A DNA stretch of 12,192 nucleotides from an uncultured Thiomonas sp. (lineage in GTDB: Bacteria; Pseudomonadota; Gammaproteobacteria; Burkholderiales; Burkholderiaceae_C): the NCBI GenBank assembly GCA_937927695.1, contig CALBRU010000242.1:1-12192 (forward strand), written 5' to 3'. The position numbers and the translations under genes were made by a program. The notes under the pieces were generated by a model. That model had not been told where the DNA came from. It ran no database searches and saw only the letters and a list, made by a program, of their open reading frames with translations. This document shows, piece by piece, positions 6,791 through 11,807 of this stretch (the stretch's first letter is position 1; every line of letters starts with the position of its first letter).

Positions 6791-7689
6791 GTGCCGCACA
6801 GGTTGGCACACCTGCCGTGCTGCGTCGTGTCATGCCCTGGGTGTTCGTACTGATCTGGAGCACCGGCTTCATCGTTGCCCGCTATGGCATGCCCTACGCC
6901 CCGCCGCTGAAATTTCTCAGCCTGCGCTATGCCTTTTCGCTTTTGGTGCTGTTGCCGCTGGCCGTATGGTTGCGCACGGCATGGCCGTGCGGCGGCAAAC
7001 AATGGCTGCATCTCGCCGTGGTGGGCGCCTTGTTGCAGGCGGGCTATCTGGGCGGGGTGTGGGCGGCGGTCAAGCAGGGCATTCCGGCCGGAACGGTGGC
7101 TTTGATCGTGGGCCTGCAGCCCTTGCTCACGGCGGTGCTGGTCTCGGCCGGAGGCCAGCGCATTCATGCTCGCCAATGGCTGGGCCTGCTGCTGGGCTTT
7201 GGCGGATTGGCGCTGGTGGTCCTGCATAAGTTCGATGGTGGACAACTGAGCGCCCACAACCTGCTGCTGTCACTGCTCGCACTGTGCAGCATCACCGCCG
7301 GAACGCTGTGGCAAAAGCGTTTTGTCCAACCGACCTCGGTCTGGGGCGCATTGAGCATTCAACTCCTGGCGGCCATGATCATCACTGCGCCGTTTGCTCT
7401 GCTGGAGACGGAGCCCGTGGTGTGGAACGGGCAGCTCATCGGAGCCCTGGCCTGGTCGGTGCTGGCGCTGACGGTCGGGGCAGGGGCGCTGCTTTATCTG
7501 CTCATTCAGCGGGGCGCGGCGGTGCAGGTGACTAGTCTGATCTACTGGGTGCCGCCCGTCACCGCCTTGATGGGCTGGGCCTTGTTCCATGAAACGCTCG
7601 GCCCGACGACCTGGGTCGGCATGGCGCTGGTAGCGGCCGGCGTCATCGCCGTGACCCGTAGGCCGACGACGGTGTTGATTCAGCGTTGA
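6787..7689 (+). CDS. EamA/DMT-superfamily permease
   Basis: The product is about 300 residues long and has roughly ten hydrophobic helices arranged as two EamA repeats, as in the drug/metabolite transporter superfamily. Repeat 1 begins VMPWVFVLIWSTGFIVARYG and includes GTVALIVGLQPLLTAVLV. Repeat 2 ends VTSLIYWVPPVTALMGWALF followed by HETLGPTTWVGMALVAAGVI, the standard EamA closing pattern. The GTG at 6787 overlaps the pgsA stop (GTGA), giving translational coupling; an ATG at 6832 is a possible alternative start. The frame is open upstream but that part is a shadow of pgsA. The substrate cannot be told; this family exports amino acids, metabolites or drugs. Confidence 0.9.
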   Translation: MSAAQVGTPAVLRRVMPWVFVLIWSTGFIVARYGMPYAPPLKFLSLRYAFSLLVLLPLAVWLRTAWPCGGKQWLHLAVVGALLQAGYLGGVWAAVKQGIPAGTVALIVGLQPLLTAVLVSAGGQRIHARQWLGLLLGFGGLALVVLHKFDGGQLSAHNLLLSLLALCSITAGTLWQKRFVQPTSVWGALSIQLLAAMIITAPFALLETEPVVWNGQLIGALAWSVLALTVGAGALLYLLIQRGAAVQVTSLIYWVPPVTALMGWALFHETLGPTTWVGMALVAAGVIAVTRRPTTVLIQR

Positions 7690-7709
7690 ACCAACTTTCA
7701 GGAGATCCC

Positions 7710-8813
7710 ATGAATGCAAGCCCATCGGCTTCGCCTCTGCGCATCGCTGTTTTGGCCGGAGACGGCATCGGGCAAGAAGTTATGCCCGAAGGCCTGCGGG
7801 TACTTGACGCGGCGGCCCGCCGTTTTGGCATTACCCTGCAACTCGATCATTTCGACTTTGCCTCATGCGACTATTACCTGCGACACGGTGAGATGCTGCC
7901 CGCGAACTGGAAAGAGCAGATCGGCGACCATGACGCGATTTTTTTTGGCGCCGTCGGCTGGCCGCAGACCGTGCCCGATCACGTCTCACTGTGGGGATCG
8001 TTGCTGCAATTCCGGCGTGAGTTCGATCAGTATGTCAATCTGCGTCCGGCAAAGTTGATGCCCGGCGTGCATGCGCCGCTGATCAAGCGAGGCGGCAGCG
8101 CCTACGCGCCGGGCGAGATCGACATGCTGATCGTGCGCGAAAACACCGAGGGCGAATACTCCAGCATCGGCGGGCGCATGTTCGCCGGCACCGAGCGCGA
8201 AGTGGTCATCCAGGAAACGGTGATGAGCCGCATCGGCGTGGACCGCGTGTTGCGCTACGCCTTCGAACTGGCACGCAGCCGACCGCGCAAACACCTCACC
8301 TCCGCCACCAAATCCAACGGCATTTCCATCACCATGCCCTACTGGGACGAGCGGGTGCAGGCGATGTCTGTCGACTATCCCGATGTGATGCGCGATCAGT
8401 TTCACATCGACATTCTCACCGCGCATTTCGTACAACGTCCTCACACGTTTGATGTGGTGGTGGCGAGCAATCTGTTCGGCGACATCCTCTCTGATCTCGG
8501 ACCCGCGTGCTGTGGCACCATCGGCATTGCGCCTTCGGCCAACCTCAATCCGGAGCGGCGCTTTCCCTCATTGTTCGAACCGGTGCATGGTTCGGCCCCA
8601 GACATCGCAGGGAAAGGCATTGCCAATCCCATCGCCCAAATCTGGAGCTCGGCGTTGATGCTTGACTTTCTGGGCCACCGCGATGCGCACGACGCCATAT
8701 TGCGGGCCATAGAAACCGTGCTCGCGCCTGAGAGCGGCGCACCGCGCACCCCCGATCTCGGCGGAACCGCGACCACGGCCGATCTGGGCCGGGCGGTGGC
8801 CGAATGCATTTGA
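7710..8813 (+). CDS. Tartrate/D-malate dehydrogenase-like NAD-dependent beta-decarboxylating dehydrogenase
   Basis: The 367-residue protein belongs to the isocitrate/isopropylmalate dehydrogenase family. It carries the N-terminal nucleotide-fold start (RIAVLAGDGIGQEV), LRPAK (substrate Arg), RENTEGEYSS (143-152), TKSN with the catalytic Lys201, and the metal-binding Asp residues in SNLFGDILSDL (D258, D262). The adenine/NAD motif is EPVHGSAPDIAGKGIANP (290-307). The segment FDFASCDYYLRHGEMLP is characteristic of the tartrate dehydrogenase / D-malate dehydrogenase (TtuC, DmlA) branch rather than LeuB. It should oxidise and decarboxylate a 2-hydroxy dicarboxylate. The ATG at 7710 has an AGGAGA site 4 nt upstream. 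It follows the permease gene by 20 bp, so the transporter might serve the same metabolite; that is inference. Exact substrate uncertain. Confidence 0.9.
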   Translation: MNASPSASPLRIAVLAGDGIGQEVMPEGLRVLDAAARRFGITLQLDHFDFASCDYYLRHGEMLPANWKEQIGDHDAIFFGAVGWPQTVPDHVSLWGSLLQFRREFDQYVNLRPAKLMPGVHAPLIKRGGSAYAPGEIDMLIVRENTEGEYSSIGGRMFAGTEREVVIQETVMSRIGVDRVLRYAFELARSRPRKHLTSATKSNGISITMPYWDERVQAMSVDYPDVMRDQFHIDILTAHFVQRPHTFDVVVASNLFGDILSDLGPACCGTIGIAPSANLNPERRFPSLFEPVHGSAPDIAGKGIANPIAQIWSSALMLDFLGHRDAHDAILRAIETVLAPESGAPRTPDLGGTATTADLGRAVAECI

Positions 8814-8868
8814 CTCATGGCTAGAATACGCGGTCTTGCGCAGGCAACACGACCGATGACACGCCGCA

Positions 8869-8912
8869 TTGACACGAGCGCATTGACACGGTTAATTGCC
8901 CCCGGCTCTAAT
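8869..8912 (+). promoter_or_regulatory. Probable promoter(s) of the HU gene with repeated TTGACA
   Basis: A perfect consensus -35 TTGACA (8883-8888) stands 18 bp before TCTAAT (8907-8912), a good -10. An 11-bp direct repeat GCATTGACACG (8866-8876 and 8880-8890) supplies a second TTGACA at 8869-8874, placed 17 bp before TTAATT (8892-8897). Two overlapping promoters are therefore possible. The predicted transcript starts near 8919 and has a leader of about 70 nt before the HU start. Confidence 0.65.
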
Positions 8913-8925
8913 CGCCCGATCACCG

Positions 8926-8946
8926 CCGCGCCTATGCAGGGCGCGG
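8926..8946 (+). other. GC-rich hairpin in the HU leader
   Basis: CCGCGCC (8926-8932) pairs perfectly with GGCGCGG (8940-8946) around a 7-nt loop, followed by GCTTTGCGTTTT. It lies in the predicted untranslated leader of the HU mRNA. The T-rich tail is broken by GCG, so it is a weak terminator at best; attenuation or mRNA stabilisation are possible. The structure is observed, the role is inferred. Confidence 0.4.
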
Positions 8947-8991
8947 GCTTTGCGTTTTATCCAGACCGATCCAGACTGAAGAGGGACACAA

Positions 8992-9264
8992 GTGAACAAG
9001 GCAGAACTGATTGAACACATGGCCAACAACGCCGATCTCAACAAGGCTCAAGCAGGCCGTGCGCTTGACGCGCTGATCGATGCCGTGCGCCGCACCTTGA
9101 AAAAGGGCGACAGCGTGTCGCTGATCGGCTTTGGCACCTTCGCCGTGACCAAGCGCGCTGCGCGCACCGGCCGCAACCCCCGTACCGGCGCCGCCATCAA
9201 GATCAAGGCCGCCAAGATTCCGAAGTTCCGTCCGGGTAAGGGTCTCAAAGACGCCATCAAGTAA
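8992..9264 (+). CDS. hupB: DNA-binding protein HU (beta type)
   Basis: The 90-residue nucleoid protein has the complete HU fold. It starts MNKAELIEHMANNADLNKAQ, with the dimerisation helices in the first half. The core strand is DSVSLIGFGTFAVTKRAAR, and the DNA-minor-groove arm is RTGRNPRTGAAIKIKAAK with the intercalating Pro in RNPRTG. The end is KIPKFRPGKGLKDAIK. Length and motif order match HU exactly and differ from IHF. The start is GTG at 8992, with a GAGGGA ribosome site upstream. tRNA-Val follows 60 bp later; an HU gene next to tRNA-Val is an arrangement I know from Burkholderiales genomes, where lon usually precedes it and ppiD follows. Neither neighbour is present here. Confidence 0.95.
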   Translation: MNKAELIEHMANNADLNKAQAGRALDALIDAVRRTLKKGDSVSLIGFGTFAVTKRAARTGRNPRTGAAIKIKAAKIPKFRPGKGLKDAIK

Positions 9265-9273
9265 TTTGTTCTA

Positions 9274-9311
9274 GTGGCAGTGCGGTGCAATCCATGCGCG
9301 GCATCTGCCAC
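9274..9311 (+). other. Inverted repeat between the HU gene and tRNA-Val
   Basis: GTGGCAG (9274-9280) and CTGCCAC (9305-9311) are perfect inverted arms. The pairing extends inward (TGC/GCA) across a one-base bulge. No T-run follows, so a terminator is unlikely. It may be a processing or stability hairpin if HU and the tRNA are co-transcribed. Confidence 0.4.
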
Positions 9312-9324
9312 CTCAGGCGATACC

Positions 9325-9400
9325 GGGTGCTTAGCTCAGTTGGTAGAGCGGCGCCCTTACAAGGCGTAGGTCGGGGGTTCGAACCCCTCAGCACCCACCA
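9325..9400 (+). tRNA. tRNA-Val (anticodon TAC), CCA encoded
   Basis: A full 76-nt cloverleaf is present. The acceptor GGGTGCT pairs with AGCACCC, and the D-arm is GCTC/GAGC. The anticodon stem GCGCC/GGCGT encloses the loop CTTACAA with anticodon TAC, which reads GTA and related Val codons. The T-arm has the TTCGA loop, and the sequence ends ACCA. All stems pair, with one G-T in the T-stem. It is on the same strand as the HU gene and is followed by an intrinsic terminator. Confidence 0.96.
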
Positions 9401-9436
9401 ATAAAAACCCGGTAAATCAAGCGCTTACAGAGCAAT

Positions 9437-9462
9437 CCCGACCTAAACGGTCGGGTTTTTTT
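9437..9462 (+). terminator. Rho-independent terminator after tRNA-Val
   Basis: CCCGACC (9437-9443) pairs perfectly with GGTCGGG (9449-9455) around a 5-nt loop and is followed by seven T residues (9456-9462). It is a strong intrinsic terminator, 36 bp after the tRNA, and probably ends the HU/tRNA transcript. Confidence 0.92.
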
Positions 9463-9466
9463 GTCT

Positions 9467-9487
9467 GTGGGGGACGTATTCCCCCAC
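9467..9487. repeat. Perfect inverted repeat GTGGGGGA ... TCCCCCAC
   Basis: Arms of 8 bp (9467-9474 and 9480-9487) surround a 5-bp centre, immediately after the tRNA terminator. A second TTCCCCC follows at 9490-9496. It marks the start of the mobile-DNA region and might be a leftover recombination or integration site, but no matching copy of the tRNA 3' end is seen in the window. The role is unknown. Confidence 0.4.
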
Positions 9488-9608
9488 AATTCCCCCGCAC
9501 AGCACCGGCTACAGGAAAAAATCTTTTTTATCGCCAATAAGCAATCGATAGCCTTGACCTTAAATGCTTACATAAAACAGGTTTATTCGTCGTACTATGC
9601 TGGCTCTT
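9488..9608. other. AT-rich stretch without a recognisable gene
   Basis: Much of this segment, especially about 9515-9595, is clearly richer in A and T than all neighbouring DNA. It includes A6-TC-T6 at 9517-9530. The short frame across it (from 9461) has no ribosome site, no domain and runs into IS66 sequence in another frame, so I do not call a gene. The composition suggests foreign DNA left over from an insertion or deletion between the tRNA terminator and the IS66 remnant. Confidence 0.5.
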
Positions 9609-10268
9609 GGGTCGCGTCCCACCGCGTGGTGTACCTTGCTCACCGATGACTTCAGCGGCTATAAGGCGCTGTATGCCCAAGGCCGCATTGTGGAGGCGGG
9701 TTTCTAGGCGCATGTGCGCAGAAAGTTCTTCGAGGCGCACAAGCTGGCGGGCAGCGCCATCGCGCAGGAGGCACTCGAGCGCATCAAAGCCTTGTATGGC
9801 ATCGAGCAGACCCTTCGGGCGCATCCCCCTGATGTGCGCACCGCGCTGCGCCAAGAGCGCAGCCGACCCATTCTGGATGCCTTGCATCCTTGGCTGATCG
9901 GGCAACGCCAGTTGCTGGCCAAGGCCGACGCCACGGCGCGGGCCATCGACTATGCGCTGAGCCGTTGGAGAGCGTTGTGCGTGTTTGCCACCGATGGGCG
10001 CGTGCCGATCGATAACAACGCGGTGGAAAACGCCATTCGACCTCTCGCCCTGGGCCGCAAGAATTGGCTCTTCGTGGGCTCACCCCAGGCCGGCGGCCGA
10101 GCCGCCGTGCTCATGACGCTGATCGAATCGGCCAAGCTCTGCGAGGTCGACCCCTGGGCTTATCTCAAGGACGTGCTGACGAAGCTGCCCACCTGGCCCA
10201 ATAGCCGCTTGGGCGAATTGCTGCCGCACAACTGGGCGAAAACCAATCCCCCTGCACTCAGCACCTGA
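9609..10268 (+). pseudogene. IS66-family transposase, 5'-truncated with an in-frame stop
   Basis: The frame reads LLTDDFSGYKALYAQGRIVE, AGF, stop, then AHVRRKFFEAHKLAGSAIAQ and onward to NNAVENAIRPLALGRKNWLF and VGSPQAGGRAAVLMTLIESA. It ends in the IS66 C-terminal domain (WAYLKDVLTKLP). The family normally has a Trp in 'CWAHxRRKF'; here that codon is TAG at 9705-9707, a nonsense change. The second catalytic Asp (TDD) and the catalytic Glu (NNAVEN) are present, but everything before the TDD motif, including the first catalytic Asp, the zinc-finger and helix-turn-helix region and the tnpA/tnpB accessory genes, is missing. The 5' boundary near 9609 is approximate. The gene cannot make a working transposase. 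An unbroken frame of 184 codons after the stop could still be read from a GTG at 9714 but would lack the catalytic core. Confidence 0.9.
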
Positions 10269-10289
10269 CCTTCACTTCAGGTGTCAACA

Positions 10290-10309
10290 GGGGTTCGCTG
10301 CACGCTTAC
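10290..10309 (-). repeat. IS66 right terminal inverted repeat
   Basis: Read inward on the minus strand it is GTAAGCGTGCAGCGAACCCC, with the GTAAGCG opening characteristic of IS66-family ends. It sets the exact right boundary of the IS at 10309. The partner repeat is absent in the window, so the 8-bp target duplication usual for this family cannot be checked. Confidence 0.8.
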
Positions 10310-10691
10310 AGCCGACAAGCCGATGGCGACGTTCAAGCAACGAGTCAGGCAACTGACCCGGCGCTCGGGCGGGCGCAGCATGGCGGAGGTCATCGACAGG
10401 CTCAAACCGTATCTGCTGGGCTGGAAAGCCTACTTTGGGCTGGCGCAAACACCGGGAATCTGGCGCAAGCTCGACGAATGGCTGCGCCACCGACTGCGGG
10501 CGACCCAACTCAAGCACTGGAGGCGGGGTAGCACGATCTACCGGGAACTGATCAACCTCGGAGCGACCGCGCATGTGGCAAAGCGTGCGGCGGGAAACTC
10601 CCGCTGCTGGTGGAGAAACAGCAATGGCGACATCAAACGGGTGCTGACCATCGCCTATTTCGACAAACTCGGCCTGCCCCGTCTCTCATGA
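10310..10691 (+). pseudogene. ltrA: Group II intron reverse transcriptase/maturase, C-terminal remnant
   Basis: About 126 codons of the maturase (domain X / GIIM) survive. They read KPMATFKQRVRQLTRRSGGR, then DRLKPYLLGWKAYFGLAQTP, LDEWLRHRLRATQLKHWRRG and the family-typical end AYFDKLGLPRLS. The whole reverse transcriptase domain, including the YADD motif, is missing because the IS66 right end interrupts the gene at 10309/10310. A start at ATG 10323 would make a lone maturase domain, with no evidence that it is expressed. The TGA at 10689-10691 abuts the cbbR stop codon on the other strand within the palindrome TCATGA. Intron domains V and VI follow. Confidence 0.9.
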
Positions 10692-11690
10692 CCTCAACTT
10701 CTCGAACCGCCCGGTGCGGACCCGCACGCCGGGTGGTGTGGGAGGGGCTCGGTCAGGTATCCTGACCGCCCCTATCCCGATTTCTGCGGTTGCCATGATG
10801 TCTGGCCCTTTGCTCAGGACGAGCTCGGCGAAGGCTTGGGCGGCGGGGCTGAGTCGTTTGCCGTCGCGTTGCACCAGAAACCACTGGCGCTTGAGCGGAA
10901 AACCTTCGACGTCGAGGACGCTCAACTGGCCAGAAGTCAATTCCGCCTGCACCGTGTGCAGCGAGACTAATCCCACGCCCAGACCGGCTTCGACGGCGTG
11001 TTTAATCGCCTCGTTCTTGTTCATTTCCATGGTCGGCTTGAACGGCAACTGTCGTTCTCGGATGAGGTTCTCCAGGGCGCCGCGGGTACCTGATGCGGGC
11101 TCCCGCACGACCAGGGGCTCTTCGAGCAGGCGCTGCAGGGAGATTGCGCGTTTTCTGGCGAGCGGGTGGTCGGGGGCGGCGATGATGACCAGCGGGTTGT
11201 CCATGAAGGGTTGCGCGCTGAGTTGATACCCCTCGGGCGGCGTGCCCATCAGCGCGAGATCGCTGACGTTCTCGGTTAAGTGACGCAGCAGGGTTTCGCG
11301 GTTGACGACATTCAGGCTGACCTCGACGTCTGGAAACTGTCGTCGAAACAGCGCCATAAGGCGAGCGGCAAATACGCTGGCCGTGCTGGCGACAGACACC
11401 GTCAGCACGCCGCCTCTGAGCCCTTTGAGGTTGGACAAAGACTGTTCGAGGTCGTTTAGTTCGCGGGTGACGATTCCGGCGCTGCGCAGGGCGACGTTGC
11501 CGGCTTCGGTGAGCCGGATTTTCTTGCCCGCATGCTCGAACAGGGGCATATCGAGCAAATTCTCCAATTGTTTGATTTGCATCGAAACAGCAGGCTGGGT
11601 GAGATGTAGCTTTTCGCTGGCGCGCGAAAAACTGCCGCAGTCCGCTACAGCTTGGAGAATTTCGAGTTGCCGGAAGGTGATTCTGATCAT
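10686..11690 (-). CDS. cbbR: LysR-type activator of CO2-fixation genes, with an intron-derived C-terminal tail
   Basis: The product has 334 residues from the ATG at 11690-11688. The frame is open to a TTG at 11714, but MIRITFRQLEILQAVADCGS is the standard LysR/CbbR start. The winged helix-turn-helix covers about residues 1-60 (SFSRASEKLHLTQPAVSMQI). The LysR effector-binding domain follows from about 90, with the typical VREPASGTRGALE and EAGLGVGLVSLHTVQAEL segments. CbbR senses metabolites and activates cbb operons; here it is divergent from cbbM. The native protein covers 303 residues, ending DIMATAE at 10782. The remaining 31 residues (IGIGAVRIPDRAPPTPPGVR...KLRS) and the stop are antisense group II intron sequence. 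The rest looks intact, so the protein probably works, but this is not proven. Confidence 0.93.
   Translation of the reverse strand: MIRITFRQLEILQAVADCGSFSRASEKLHLTQPAVSMQIKQLENLLDMPLFEHAGKKIRLTEAGNVALRSAGIVTRELNDLEQSLSNLKGLRGGVLTVSVASTASVFAARLMALFRRQFPDVEVSLNVVNRETLLRHLTENVSDLALMGTPPEGYQLSAQPFMDNPLVIIAAPDHPLARKRAISLQRLLEEPLVVREPASGTRGALENLIRERQLPFKPTMEMNKNEAIKHAVEAGLGVGLVSLHTVQAELTSGQLSVLDVEGFPLKRQWFLVQRDGKRLSPAAQAFAELVLSKGPDIMATAEIGIGAVRIPDRAPPTPPGVRVRTGRFEKLRS
10704..10739 (+). ncRNA. Group II intron domain V-like hairpin
   Basis: CCCGG (10708... region 10710-10714 side) pairs with CCGGG on the 3' side, and TGCG pairs with CGCA around a GACC loop, leaving a two-base CG bulge on the 3' strand, the mark of domain V. 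The lower stem ACC-G pairs with T-GGT. The fold spans about 36 nt versus the canonical 34, and the loop is not GNRA, so exact base assignment is approximate. The triad position reads AAC rather than AGC. Confidence 0.7.
10740..10781 (+). ncRNA. Group II intron domain VI with bulged branch-point A
   Basis: GGGA (10740-10743) pairs with TCCC (10775-10778), GGGG (10744-10747) with CCCC (10769-10772), and CGGTCAGG (10750-10757) with CCTGACCG (10761-10768) around a TAT loop. The unpaired A at 10774 is the expected branch point, seven bases before the 3' end at 10781 (GAT). All stems are perfect, making this a textbook domain VI. Confidence 0.85.
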
Positions 11691-11704
11691 CAGTGAAAAA
11701 TTCT

Positions 11705-11756
11705 CTAACTGCAAAAAAGTCTTAGTTTACCTTATGAACTAAGCGATCCTATAGTT
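11705..11756. promoter_or_regulatory. CbbR-type operator region between cbbR and cbbM
   Basis: The core is the inverted repeat CTTAGTT (11721-11727), 9 bp, AACTAAG (11737-11743), with the TTA/TAA half-sites usual for LysR-type and CbbR sites. Flanking half-sites AACT (11707-11710) and AGTT (11753-11756) give an alternating series AACT-AGTT-AACT-AGTT. A strong central recognition site with flanking half-sites suits a LysR tetramer controlling both divergent genes. Confidence 0.65.
11726..11755 (+). promoter_or_regulatory. Probable cbbM promoter
   Basis: TATAGT (11750-11755) is a good -10. TTTACC (11726-11731), 18 bp upstream, is a weak -35, as expected for an activator-dependent promoter. The -35 lies inside the LysR inverted repeat. 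The transcript would begin near 11762, giving a leader of about 46 nt to the cbbM start. Confidence 0.5.
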
Positions 11757-11807
11757 GATTTTTTTCAATCCACCCGGCCGACTAAGGCCAACGCACAGAG
11801 GAACGAC

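Larger units (their letters stand above)
9609..10309 (+). mobile_element. IS66-family insertion sequence remnant (right end intact, left end lost)
   Basis: The remnant consists of the transposase fragment and 41 bp of 3' flank. It ends in a terminal inverted repeat whose outward reading is GTAAGCGTGCAGCGAACCCC, typical of IS66 ends (GTAAGCG). No matching left repeat is found upstream, so the left part was deleted. The right end abuts group II intron maturase sequence, so the IS had inserted into the intron. Confidence 0.82.
10310..10781 (+). mobile_element. Group II intron remnant (3' part: maturase end, domain V-like and VI RNA)
   Basis: The remnant comprises the maturase C-terminus and the two 3' RNA domains, ending GAT at 10781 (AY type 3' end). 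Domain VI carries a bulged A seven bases before that end, which fixes the boundary. The 5' half of the intron (domains I-III and the RT domain) is absent, so it cannot splice or move. It lies antisense to cbbR and its 3' flank is cbbR coding sequence. Confidence 0.87.

Noticed and set aside
8810..8827. TTGACT ... TAGAAT as a promoter just after the dehydrogenase gene
   Set aside because: The two boxes are only 6 bp apart, far too close for a sigma-70 promoter, and no suitable -35 lies 16-18 bp before TAGAAT.
9325..9400. tRNA 3' end as a visible attachment site with a direct repeat
   Set aside because: I found no second copy of the tRNA 3' end in the window, so an att pair cannot be supported.
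9461..9649. 62-codon frame after the tRNA terminator
   Set aside because: It begins in the hairpin following the terminator, has no ribosome site or domain, and crosses into IS66 sequence in the wrong frame.
10281..10322. Start of the maturase fragment at 10281
   Set aside because: Bases up to 10309 are the IS66 end, so this part of the frame is a fortuitous fusion. The intron-derived coding sequence starts at 10310.
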